This document shows, one piece after another, positions 8,104 to 16,282 of a DNA stretch of 64,000 nt (positions are counted from its first letter, which is position 1; every line of letters starts with the position of its first letter). The notes below the pieces were generated by a model, which searched no databases, was not told the DNA's origin, and saw nothing but the letters and a program-made list of their open reading frames with translations. The stretch is from G020354785 sp964461435 (lineage in GTDB: Bacteria > Bacteroidota > Bacteroidia > Bacteroidales > UBA10428). Where the stretch lies: contig CAYWUI010000002.1 in NCBI GenBank assembly GCA_964461435.1, positions 1 to 64,000 of the forward strand, written 5' to 3'. Made by a program: the position numbers and the translations under genes.

Positions 8104-9078
8104 TTAATCTTCTTCAAAATATTCAAAAGCATCAATAATATCCAGATAAACCCCGTCAAAACCCTTGCTTATAATCTTGCCGAGGTATGAACTCTCACTT
8201 CCATAAATAATGTTCTTCCATTCCTCCTTCCAGTACCTGACTTTATAGTTACCTTCCCATTCGAGGTTCTCACCGGCAAGCCATGCCGGGGGATGGTTCT
8301 TCCAGTCACTGTGCCAGTAGTAACGATAATCTTCTGCTTCACCAATGCTCATATATGAAACGACTAACCTCATACCACCGTTATTTTTCGATTTCAGCGT
8401 GTTTATCTCGGAGACCGAATATTCTTCTTCATCAAAAAAATAGTCAATTATTAGAAGGTCGTAATTTGTTTCCGATAAAGCGGTAATAAATTCCTGCTTT
8501 GAGGTAAAGTTCTCAGGGTTGAGCAAATAAAGGAAGTTTTTCGCACCGGCAAGTGAGTTAATATCATTTGCGTTGACGTTGTTGGGCTCCCCGGGATAAC
8601 CGGGAATAACACTCAACTCTCTGTCAGGGGCCGCAAATGAGATATATCCCTTTGCTGCATTTTTGGCATAGGATTCATCCATTTCAGGGTGTGAAAAGCA
8701 GTAGTCCGTTACGAGAACCTCCACATCAGCGTCCTCACATACATCAAGAAATACCATCATATAGTCCCTGTCTGCTTTTGGCGTTTCCTGGTCATCTTCA
8801 TCATAACCAAAGAACAGGTCTTCACGGCCGACCCCGTCAATAGAGTTCAGGTATTCAGTATCCGGTGCCCCGTCAGTATCACCATTATCTGTTACCAGCT
8901 CCTGCCCGTTCTGGGGTATGACGATAAAATCCGCGTTGATTCCTTTCGCATAGGCACTAATACCTTCTACAAAAATCCTCATCTCCTGCTTGTAATCAAC
9001 ATTATCTTCGTTTTCATCACCACCGCAGGAACAATAAACTATTAATGCCGGGAGAAATAAATATTTAAATATTTTCAT
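8104..9078 (-). CDS. TM1410/GH114-like putative glycoside hydrolase lipoprotein
   Basis: The 324-residue protein has the motif set of the MJ1477/TM1410 putative glycoside hydrolases related to GH114 endo-alpha-1,4-polygalactosaminidases: YDLLIIDYFFD at residues 206-216, YMSIGEAEDYR at 242-252, a tryptophan-rich stretch at 255-290 and GFDGVYLDIIDAFEYF at 306-321. The N-terminus is a lipoprotein signal with cysteines at 16 and 18, followed by the acidic GGDENED. Such an acidic start is typical of surface-exposed Bacteroidota lipoproteins, so cell-surface display is inferred. Substrate is unknown; galactosamine-containing exopolysaccharide is a family-based possibility. It stands alone with no SusCD pair. 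Confidence 0.75.
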   Translation of the reverse strand: MKIFKYLFLPALIVYCSCGGDENEDNVDYKQEMRIFVEGISAYAKGINADFIVIPQNGQELVTDNGDTDGAPDTEYLNSIDGVGREDLFFGYDEDDQETPKADRDYMMVFLDVCEDADVEVLVTDYCFSHPEMDESYAKNAAKGYISFAAPDRELSVIPGYPGEPNNVNANDINSLAGAKNFLYLLNPENFTSKQEFITALSETNYDLLIIDYFFDEEEYSVSEINTLKSKNNGGMRLVVSYMSIGEAEDYRYYWHSDWKNHPPAWLAGENLEWEGNYKVRYWKEEWKNIIYGSESSYLGKIISKGFDGVYLDIIDAFEYFEED

Positions 9079-9183
9079 GGTTCTAATATTTTAACTTATC
9101 TCTTAACGCTCTGTTAAAATAAGAAATATTTAATTCAATTATAGTAATAATACTTAAAAATAATTTCCGGACATAACCCTCAT

Positions 9184-9966
9184 TTATCTTTTATTCATAA
9201 GTTCAGGATATAAATAGTCTTTTACCCACAAATAATCGGGCTCAATGTCCAGGATTTTTTTATATATAATCCTTGCTTCATTTACCTTGTTATCCTCACT
9301 ATACCACCGTGCCAGGTTTGTCAGAACAAGAAGATATATCCAGTTGCTTTTAAGTTCATTTTTGTTTGATTCAAACATGCTAACAGCCCTCTCGTGATAG
9401 TTTATAGCTTTCTTTAATCCTCCCCCCAGAATTTTAGGGGTGTAATATTTCATATTACCTATCTCCATTAATACTCTGGCATTTTCCTTATCAAGCTCCG
9501 CTGCCCTTTTAATACTTTTAATGCTTTTTACACCATACTCCAGTGCCCTCAAAGGATTTAATCCGATCTCAAAACCGTATATCGCACCTTTCAGTGAATA
9601 TACTTCAGCCCACAATGAATCGTAATTTAGCAATATATCGATATTCTGCCTGGCCTTGCCAATATAATACCTCGCCCCGGGTTCATCACCTGTAACCACG
9701 CAATAGGCTATATATCCGTAAAATGTATAAGTTAAATCATAAAGGCTTTGAATATTCCTGTTCCTTAAATAATCTTCTTCCATCTTATTCATATTATATT
9801 CCCATAAATCCATTTTTCCGCTTATAAATGCATTATATATGTGTTGATTATAAGATGTTTGTCCGTTTACATGCAATAAAGTCATTATCAGCAGCAAAAA
9901 AATCAATAAAAATGCGCTGATTGAATAATTACTAAAATCTGATTGACCTGCCTTTCCAGTTTCCAT
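9184..9966 (-). CDS. Exported TPR-type repeat protein, last gene of carotenoid operon
   Basis: The 260-residue protein has an N-terminal hydrophobic export segment (about residues 18-35, ending HVNGQ) and helical tetratricopeptide-like repeats through its body. The most distinctive part is at 173-184, MKYYTPKILGGG. A protein at 18986-19630 has the same architecture and the matching FYTPEAFGGG motif, so the two are paralogues. The start overlaps the glycosyltransferase stop by 35 bases, which ties it to the minus-strand carotenoid operon. No enzymatic motif is visible. A periplasmic scaffold or assembly role at the envelope is a guess from the export signal and repeats. Confidence 0.7.
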   Translation of the reverse strand: METGKAGQSDFSNYSISAFLLIFLLLIMTLLHVNGQTSYNQHIYNAFISGKMDLWEYNMNKMEEDYLRNRNIQSLYDLTYTFYGYIAYCVVTGDEPGARYYIGKARQNIDILLNYDSLWAEVYSLKGAIYGFEIGLNPLRALEYGVKSIKSIKRAAELDKENARVLMEIGNMKYYTPKILGGGLKKAINYHERAVSMFESNKNELKSNWIYLLVLTNLARWYSEDNKVNEARIIYKKILDIEPDYLWVKDYLYPELMNKR

Positions 9967-11026
9967 ATTTTACGGATTTATTATAAAGGGCTTTAACAAC
10001 AACAACAACAAAAGCAATTTGTTGAGGAATAATTAACAATATGCTGGATAATATATCCTGCCTGCTCAGTATTGAAACGATAATCCTCAGTATGACAGAG
10101 AGGATAATAAAAGCTAGGGCAGAAAAATAATCCAGTGTAAAGAAAATGACAAATATGCCGAATGAAGTTATCAAGGCAAACAGTATTGTCAAAAGGCTGC
10201 TGTTACCAAAAAATGCAGTAACATTCTTTGAAAATCCTTCAATACCCCCGGCAAAATTTTTATACATACGGCATTTTATCCTGCCATCGCCCAGAAGTGT
10301 TTTGGCCCTGTAGCCCGCTCTTTTAATTAATTTTACAATTTCAATATCCTCAACCTTGCGGGATCTGACTTTCTCATGCCACATATTACTCCTGTAAATA
10401 TCAGCATTAAACAGCATGAATTGTCCGTTTGCTGCCGACAGCGAGGTACGGCATGAGTATTCTACCAGTATCAGGGGTAACATGGAAACCAGGATCCAGT
10501 TCATCAGGGGGACAGTCAGCTTCTCTCCAATAGTGACCATAACCTGCCGGGGAAATATTGAAAGCAGGGCGATCCTCTCATTTTTAAAATACCCTAAGCA
10601 GCTCCCTATTAATCTGTTTTCAATGGTCACATCTGCATCCAGAAATAAAAAATATGAACCTTCAGCTTCCAGGGACAGCCGGTGGCATGCATAATTTTTC
10701 CCCAGCCACCCTTCAGGAAGCTCCTTTCCATGTATATACCTGATCTTCTCATTTTTCGATGCATAGCGCCTCACAATTTCAAGAGTGCTATCCTCCGACA
10801 TATCGTCATATATTATAACTTCATAGTTCTGATAATCCTGATTAAGAATATTGTCAAGCAGCTCCCCTATATTTTCTTCTTCATTTCTTGCCGGAATTAA
10901 TATTGAAATAAACTGTTCACCTGAACTCTCCCTGAATGATAACCACCGTCCTGTTATAAGATTAGTAAAGGCAATTAATAGTCTCAGGATCAAAAAGCCG
11001 AAGATTATATATGAAATGACAATCAT
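9932..11026 (-). CDS. Membrane glycosyltransferase family 2, CruG/CrtQ-like
   Basis: This 364-residue protein has an N-terminal membrane segment (1-24) and a GT2 domain with ILIPARNEEENIGELL at 42-57, the sugar-nucleotide-binding DAD at 130-132, LPEGWLGKNYAC at 103-114 (typical of CrtQ-type carotenoid glycosyltransferases) and KVEDIEI as acceptor-side motif. Three hydrophobic spans follow at about 280-350. CrtQ glycosylates diaponeurosporenoate in staphyloxanthin synthesis, and CruG adds sugar to the hydroxyl that CruF creates. The cruF and crtD genes upstream in the same operon make a carotenoid acceptor likely. It starts 3 bases after the acyltransferase gene. Confidence 0.82.
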   Translation of the reverse strand: MIVISYIIFGFLILRLLIAFTNLITGRWLSFRESSGEQFISILIPARNEEENIGELLDNILNQDYQNYEVIIYDDMSEDSTLEIVRRYASKNEKIRYIHGKELPEGWLGKNYACHRLSLEAEGSYFLFLDADVTIENRLIGSCLGYFKNERIALLSIFPRQVMVTIGEKLTVPLMNWILVSMLPLILVEYSCRTSLSAANGQFMLFNADIYRSNMWHEKVRSRKVEDIEIVKLIKRAGYRAKTLLGDGRIKCRMYKNFAGGIEGFSKNVTAFFGNSSLLTILFALITSFGIFVIFFTLDYFSALAFIILSVILRIIVSILSRQDILSSILLIIPQQIAFVVVVVKALYNKSVKYGNWKGRSIRF

Positions 11027-11029
11027 TCT

Positions 11030-11638
11030 TTATTCTTTCTGGCTTTGAATACAATCCGTCAGAAATTTATTATATGCTTTCTCTATCTCACTATGACTGA
11101 AATCCCCTGAGTATTCAATCATATTAAGGTTAAGAACAGGACGCTTATTTGAAAAATAATCGGTCAGCGCAGCAAGAAAAATAAGCTGAAATTCCTTCTT
11201 TGCTCCCTCAAGGATATTCAACAGCCCTTTTTCAAATTTTACAGGGTAATGGTATGAGGACTGAATTTCTCCCTGCGGGTAAAATAACAGGAGATTACCA
11301 TTGTCATTAAGCAGGGAGATGCAGTAATCAATCGATTCCAGTACTGATTTTTTCTTCTTTGTAACCGAAAAAGCCCCTGCCTTACTCAGGATCCTGTGCT
11401 TTTTCAGCTGCTCCTCAAGCATCATCACATGCAGTTTTTTATGAAAAATCCTGTAATTAATATATACAACAAAAAAACCGTCCCACCAGCTGAAATGATT
11501 TGCAATGATTACTGCAGGAACATTCCTGGGGCTGAGGTCCGATATAATATTAATATTATGAAAATGCCTTTTAAGCATTATCCTTGTGTAAGTGTTGAAT
11601 AACCATACATAAAATGGTATATGCCTTGACTTTATCAT
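11030..11638 (-). CDS. PlsC-family acyltransferase in carotenoid operon
   Basis: The 202-residue protein has the PlsC/LPLAT core: ANHFSWWDGFF with the catalytic H48 and D53 (H-x4-D) and FYPQGEIQS as the downstream substrate-binding motif. It is shorter than normal lysophosphatidate acyltransferases (~240 residues) and has no strong membrane span. It lies between cruF and a carotenoid glycosyltransferase with gaps of 20 and 3 bases. Probable role: fatty acylation of the glycosyl carotenoid, functionally comparable to CrtO in staphyloxanthin synthesis. This is inferred from context; a general phospholipid role is the alternative. Confidence 0.75.
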   Translation of the reverse strand: MIKSRHIPFYVWLFNTYTRIMLKRHFHNINIISDLSPRNVPAVIIANHFSWWDGFFVVYINYRIFHKKLHVMMLEEQLKKHRILSKAGAFSVTKKKKSVLESIDYCISLLNDNGNLLLFYPQGEIQSSYHYPVKFEKGLLNILEGAKKEFQLIFLAALTDYFSNKRPVLNLNMIEYSGDFSHSEIEKAYNKFLTDCIQSQKE

Positions 11639-11658
11639 TCTTTATTTTATATCCCAAA

Positions 11659-12303
11659 TTATAAAAACAGGTTTAGTCCTGCAAAAAATACAAACTGTAC
11701 CAGGAGCAGATGTACTGAAATCAAATTTTTTCTATCCATCTTCCACAGATACATGACACTTAAAAACGCACATGCCAGAATAAACCAGGCTGCATAATTC
11801 CGTAGCGGCACTTCACCGTTCAGCCAGGTCCACATATATAACCTTCCGGCCACAGGCTCAAGTAAAACATCAAAAACCACCATTATTACACCTCCCATTA
11901 ATATCCTTATTATCACAGGGAATTTGAATTTATTAATTAATATAAAAGTACAATATATCAGTATAAACCAGTTAACTCCAATAATCAAAGGAGTGCCGAA
12001 CAACATGGGCCCCAGCACACTATTATCATATTTATAACTGCCAAAGATCACACCTGTTTTTACTCCAATCATCTCTGCTATTGTGCCCAGCAAAAATATT
12101 ATTAAGCTGCATATTATAAATCCGGCTCCCCTGCTGTTGCTAAAATATAAAACAAAAAACAAATTAAGAAGTATGGAAAAGGGGATAATGTATATAAAAT
12201 ACCTGGCAGTCAGATTTATGCTCAATCCGGTTAAGCCAACGGCATAATAGATAATAATAAATTTCTTTGCCTGGTATACAGGCAGCTTTAAAAAATCATT
12301 CAT
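11659..12303 (-). CDS. cruF: CruF-type carotenoid 1,2-hydratase (DUF422)
   Basis: A 214-residue polytopic membrane protein with the CruF signature AEMIGVKTGVIFGSYKY at residues 76-92, then LGPMLFGTPLIIGVNW, DVLLEPVAG and WTWLNGEVPLRNYAAW. The family adds water across the psi-end C1-C2 double bond of carotenoids (myxol, saproxanthin and bacterioruberin pathways), giving the hydroxyl used for glycosylation. The start ATG overlaps the crtD stop by 4 bases, indicating translational coupling. At least six hydrophobic spans are visible. Within the family the substrate (lycopene-type or gamma-carotene-type end) cannot be read from sequence. Confidence 0.88.
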   Translation of the reverse strand: MNDFLKLPVYQAKKFIIIYYAVGLTGLSINLTARYFIYIIPFSILLNLFFVLYFSNSRGAGFIICSLIIFLLGTIAEMIGVKTGVIFGSYKYDNSVLGPMLFGTPLIIGVNWFILIYCTFILINKFKFPVIIRILMGGVIMVVFDVLLEPVAGRLYMWTWLNGEVPLRNYAAWFILACAFLSVMYLWKMDRKNLISVHLLLVQFVFFAGLNLFL

Positions 12304-13778
12304 GAATTACGCTTATGAGATTTAATTATTCTATCGGTTACTATCTTCGCTGAGGCAAGGCAAAGCGGTATACCTCCCCCTGGATGAACACTTCCCCCTG
12401 TAAAAAATAATCCTTTAAATCTACCTATAAAATTCGGATGACGAAAAAATGCAGCCAGTTTATTATTTGAGCTGGTCCCGTATAATGCTCCTTTATATGA
12501 GCCGCTGGTTATCTCAATAATCCGTGGATCGGCATAATCTTCGCATTCTATATATGACTCGATATCCGTATTCAGTGTTCTGTTTATTTTTAATATTATG
12601 TTTCTGCGTGCTTCCCTTACAAATTTATCCCAGTCCTGTCCTTCATTAAAGGGACTGTTGATCATTACAAACCAGTTTTCGCATCCCCCGGGAGCATCAG
12701 CAGGAACATACCTGGAACTTATATAGATATATACCGTAGGATCATCATATATCAGTTTCCTTTCAGAAATATAATCAAATTCAGCTTTATAATCCCGGGA
12801 GAATAGGATATTATGCATTTCAAGTTCCGGGTATCGATTTTTAATGCCCCAGAAAAAAATAATTGCCGATGACGATAATTCCTGCCCCAAAAGGTATCTG
12901 GGCACCCTTTTTTCTCTTAATAACCTGTTATAAACTGAAAAAATATCCGCATCACTTATCACAATACTGCTCCTGAAGATTTCCCCATTTACCTTTACAC
13001 CCTTAATGATGTTTTTGTCTGCAATTATTCTATCTACCTTCTTTTTAAATATAAATTCCACCCCTTTATTCAGGGCCGATTTATACAAGATATCTACAAG
13101 GCTGAACATGCCCTTTTCAGGTATATAAGCACCGCCAGTATGTTCCAGGTGAGCTATGATATTCAATGTGGCCGGGGCTTTGTAAGGATTCGAACCGCTG
13201 TATGTTGCATAACGGTTAAACAATTGTTCTACTCTTAAATCTGAAAACCACTGCCTGTTTTTTTCGTGCATGCTTCTGAATGTATCCAGGGCACGAAAGT
13301 GCAGAGCCACCTTCATAGCAGACCATGAGAAGGCATTTTTAAATGTTTTAAAAGGACTGAAAATGAAAGTCTCCTTTGTTAAATCATATAAATACTTGCT
13401 TTTTTTCAGAAAGTTTAAAACATTTTCTTTCTTTTCACCCGTCTTCTTTTCAATTTCCGCAGCAAAATCATCAGCATTTTTATACGCATTTATCACCGAC
13501 CCGTCACTGAAAAAATATTTACAGATAATGTCAAGCTGCTTGACCATCAGCCTTCGACCTGCCGTGGCTGTTCCCAACAAATCATCTATTAATTCAGGCA
13601 TAGTCAGCAGTGAAGCGCCCGTATCAAACCTGTACCCCTTCATATACTTTTCGGATATCTTTCCTCCCGGACCATCATTCCCGTCAAATACGGTCACATT
13701 ATAACCCGATGCAGCAAGGCTCAGGGCACACGCTATTCCCGACAGTCCCGAGCCAATTATTATAACATCCCTGTCCAT
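12300..13778 (-). CDS. crtD: CrtD-like carotenoid 3,4-desaturase (CrtI family)
   Basis: The 492-residue flavoprotein opens with the FAD-binding VIIIGSGLSGIACAL (5-19) and FDGNDGPGGKISE and ends with the CrtI-family LFFTGGSVHPGGGIPLCLAS. The segment HTGGAYIPEKGMFSLVDIL is the feature that places it with CrtD-type 1-hydroxycarotenoid desaturases and separates it from the phytoene desaturase across the divergent promoter. CrtD introduces the C3,4 double bond next to the tertiary hydroxyl made by CruF. It is the first gene of the minus-strand operon crtD-cruF-acyltransferase-GT2-TPR. Confidence 0.82.
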   Translation of the reverse strand: MDRDVIIIGSGLSGIACALSLAASGYNVTVFDGNDGPGGKISEKYMKGYRFDTGASLLTMPELIDDLLGTATAGRRLMVKQLDIICKYFFSDGSVINAYKNADDFAAEIEKKTGEKKENVLNFLKKSKYLYDLTKETFIFSPFKTFKNAFSWSAMKVALHFRALDTFRSMHEKNRQWFSDLRVEQLFNRYATYSGSNPYKAPATLNIIAHLEHTGGAYIPEKGMFSLVDILYKSALNKGVEFIFKKKVDRIIADKNIIKGVKVNGEIFRSSIVISDADIFSVYNRLLREKRVPRYLLGQELSSSAIIFFWGIKNRYPELEMHNILFSRDYKAEFDYISERKLIYDDPTVYIYISSRYVPADAPGGCENWFVMINSPFNEGQDWDKFVREARRNIILKINRTLNTDIESYIECEDYADPRIIEITSGSYKGALYGTSSNNKLAAFFRHPNFIGRFKGLFFTGGSVHPGGGIPLCLASAKIVTDRIIKSHKRNS

Positions 13779-13917
13779 AACATAATAAACCTAAATTCTA
13801 AATTAACTGAAAATACATCAAATTTTTGGATTTGCTCTATTTAATAAACAAGGTTTAAATTTATTTTAAAAATTTTATAATGTAAATTTATGTCCTGTTA
13901 AAATGTCTGAATAAAAA
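13779..13917. promoter_or_regulatory. Divergent control region between crtD and crtI
   Basis: This 139-base, very AT-rich spacer separates the two oppositely transcribed carotenoid operons and must hold both promoters. A Bacteroidota-like -7 candidate (TAAATTTA, one mismatch to TAnnTTTG) lies near 13880-13887 for the crtI side. No clear shared operator was seen. The location is certain; the promoter elements are tentative. Confidence 0.45.
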
Positions 13918-15402
13918 ATGAGTAAAAATGTTTTAATAGTAGGGACCGGACTGGGAGGACTGGCAACTGCACTGAGATTAGTGAAAAGAGGGTATAAAGT
14001 GCAGATGGTTGAAAAGCATAAGCAGGCGGGAGGCCGCCTGAATGAGCTTAAAGTCGATGGCTTCAGGTTTGACCTGGGACCCACTTTTTTCAGCATGAGC
14101 TATGAATTTGATGAACTAATGGATGACTGTAACATAAAACTTCCATTTACCCTTAAAGAACTGGAACCTCTTTATGCTGTTAATTTTGGCGGCAGCGAAA
14201 GAACATATCACATATATAAAGATCCGGACAAATTAACAGGGCAGTTCAGTGAAATTGAACCGGGATTCAGAAAAAGCCTGGATAAATTCCTTACTTCTGC
14301 CGGAAAATTTTATAGTATTACCAATCCGCTTATCATAAAATCAAATTTCAATTCGGTAGCGGAATTCCTGATTACATTAACCAAAGTGCCGGTTAAATAT
14401 ATTCCCAGGATTTATTACAATATGTGGCAGGAGGTATGTAAATACTTCTCATCTTACGAAGTGAGGACAATAATGTCGCTTGTTGCTTTCTTTCTTGGCA
14501 GCACACCATTTGATACCATGGCTGTTTACAATGTTTTGAACTATACTGAGCTGGTACATGACGGTTATTACAGTGTCGAAGGAGGAATGTACAAGATAGT
14601 CGAGAGTCTGGTAAAAATACTGGAAAAGGAAGGAGTTAAAATATACTGTAATACTGAGATTGTTGATTATAAAACAAATAAAAGTAAATTAACAGGATTC
14701 GTTGACCTCGATGGAAATGTATGGGAAGCCGATATTTATGTTATTAATGCCGATGCAGCCCTATTCAGAAACAAGATATTTAAAAGAAAAAAATACATTG
14801 ATAAACGAATAGCAAAGATGAAGTGGTCTATGGCTCCATTTACCATATACCTGGGACTGAAAGCTAAGATCCCTAATCTATATTACCATAACTACTTCTT
14901 AGGGACTAACTTTAAAGATTATTCAGGCAGGATTTTTAAAAATGCTGCAAGCCTTGACAGACCTTATTATTATGTTAACCTTGCATCACATATGAATAAG
15001 GGATCAGCTCCTGAAGGCTGTGAAAGCCTGTTTATACTGTGCCCCGTTCCCGATCTCAGGTTCAGGCAGCACTGGGATGACAAGGAAGAGATTGCAGACA
15101 ACATTATCTCCGATCTCTCCGGGCGCATAAATTTTGATATTAAGTCAAAAACCATTGCCAGGGCAATACTGACACCACTCAACTGGCAGCATATGTTCAA
15201 CCTGTATAAAGGCTGCGGACTCGGACTGGCACATAATTTCAGGCAAATAGGAGGATTCCGGCCAAAGAATTATGACGAGGTATACGATAATACCTTTTAT
15301 GTCGGCTCATCAACTTTACCGGGTACCGGCCTGCCCATGGCAATAATCAGTTCAAAACTGGTTTTGGAACGCATAATTAATAAATATGGACATTTATCTT
15401 AA
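13918..15402 (+). CDS. crtI: Phytoene desaturase
   Basis: At 494 residues it has the full CrtI layout: VLIVGTGLGGLATALRLVKRG at the N-terminus (Rossmann loop), EKHKQAGGRLNELKVDGFRF, DLGPTFFSM, VEGGMYKIVESL in the middle, and the C-terminal TFYVGSSTLPGTGLPMAIIS flavin-binding motif. It converts phytoene stepwise to neurosporene or lycopene at the membrane. It is the first gene of the plus-strand carotenoid operon and overlaps the next gene by 17 bases, so the two products are coupled. Desaturation number cannot be predicted from sequence. Confidence 0.93.
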   Translation: MSKNVLIVGTGLGGLATALRLVKRGYKVQMVEKHKQAGGRLNELKVDGFRFDLGPTFFSMSYEFDELMDDCNIKLPFTLKELEPLYAVNFGGSERTYHIYKDPDKLTGQFSEIEPGFRKSLDKFLTSAGKFYSITNPLIIKSNFNSVAEFLITLTKVPVKYIPRIYYNMWQEVCKYFSSYEVRTIMSLVAFFLGSTPFDTMAVYNVLNYTELVHDGYYSVEGGMYKIVESLVKILEKEGVKIYCNTEIVDYKTNKSKLTGFVDLDGNVWEADIYVINADAALFRNKIFKRKKYIDKRIAKMKWSMAPFTIYLGLKAKIPNLYYHNYFLGTNFKDYSGRIFKNAASLDRPYYYVNLASHMNKGSAPEGCESLFILCPVPDLRFRQHWDDKEEIADNIISDLSGRINFDIKSKTIARAILTPLNWQHMFNLYKGCGLGLAHNFRQIGGFRPKNYDEVYDNTFYVGSSTLPGTGLPMAIISSKLVLERIINKYGHLS

Positions 15403-16219
15403 AAATGCACTTAAATGCAGTAAAATTACTGCTATCAGTTACAGCACTTCGTTTTCTTCAGGTATAAGAGTGCTGAATAAAAAATACAGGGATCAAATAT
15501 ATGCAATATACGGATTTGTAAGGTTTGCCGATGAGATCGTTGACAGCTTCTATGATTTTAACAGGCATGAACTATTTGAAAAATTCAGGAAGGATGCATA
15601 TGAGGCTTTGAATAAAAAAATAAGCAGCAATCCTATATTGCATAGTTTTCAATATGTAGTTAACGAATATGGTATAGAAAAAGAACTTGTCGATGCTTTT
15701 CTCAATAGCATGGAGATGGACCTGCATAAACATAATTATAATAAATCACAGTTTAAAAAATATGTCAACGGCTCAGCGGAGGTGGTCGGATTAATGTGCC
15801 TTAAGATATTTTACAGGAACGATAAGGATGAATATGAAAAACTGAAATACTACGCCCAAAAACTTGGAGAAGCTTTTCAGAAAGTAAATTTTTTGCGCGA
15901 TATTAAAGCTGATTTCAAAGATAGAGGCAGGGTATATTTCCCTGGTGCAGACTTTGAAAATTTCTCTTCACAGGATAAACTAAGTATTGAGAATGAAATA
16001 CGCGATGACCTTATAAAGTCAAAACCAGGGATTAAGAATATTAAAAAGGAAGTGAGGCTGGGAATTTACCTGATATATTGCTATTACATTGCCCTTTTCA
16101 GAAAAATCAAAAAAACAAAAGCCGAAAGCCTCATTGAAAAACGTGTAAGGATAACCAACTTAAAAAAAACAATATTACTGATCATATGTTATATTAAACA
16201 TAAATTAAATCTTATCTGA
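15386..16219 (+). CDS. crtB: Phytoene synthase
   Basis: The 277-residue protein shows both aspartate-rich motifs of squalene/phytoene synthases: DEIVD at 49-53 and DIKAD at 172-176 within NFLRDIKADFKDRGRVYFP. It condenses two geranylgeranyl diphosphates to phytoene. YAIYGFVRFADEIVD is typical of Bacteroidota CrtB. The start lies inside the crtI 3' end (17-base overlap). Its final codons (KLNLI-stop) are part of a tandem repeat that continues into the ispH start. The lysine-rich C-terminus is ordinary for this group. Confidence 0.94.
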   Translation: MDIYLKNALKCSKITAISYSTSFSSGIRVLNKKYRDQIYAIYGFVRFADEIVDSFYDFNRHELFEKFRKDAYEALNKKISSNPILHSFQYVVNEYGIEKELVDAFLNSMEMDLHKHNYNKSQFKKYVNGSAEVVGLMCLKIFYRNDKDEYEKLKYYAQKLGEAFQKVNFLRDIKADFKDRGRVYFPGADFENFSSQDKLSIENEIRDDLIKSKPGIKNIKKEVRLGIYLIYCYYIALFRKIKKTKAESLIEKRVRITNLKKTILLIICYIKHKLNLI

Positions 16220-16282
16220 AGACCATTCTATGAATAAATTAGACCTTATCTGAAGATCATTTTATGAATAAGCTGAATCTTA
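16209..16282 (+). repeat. 34-bp tandem duplication at crtB/ispH junction, with seven-codon upstream frame
   Basis: The sequence around the crtB stop (ATAAATTAAATCTTATCTGA) recurs 34 bases later with changes (ATAAATTAGACCTTATCTGA), and its start part recurs again as the ispH start (ATGAATAAGCTGAATCTT). The middle copy makes a complete small frame, ATG at 16230 to TGA at 16253 (M-N-K-L-D-L-I), ending 10 bases before the ispH ATG at 16264. The spacers AGACCATTCT and AGATCATTTT are near-identical. Replication slippage duplicating the end of crtB or the start of ispH explains the pattern. Confidence 0.75.

Noticed and set aside
13270..13704. 144-codon plus-strand frame inside crtD
   Set aside because: Opposite-strand shadow of a well supported CrtI-family gene; no family match or independent start signal.
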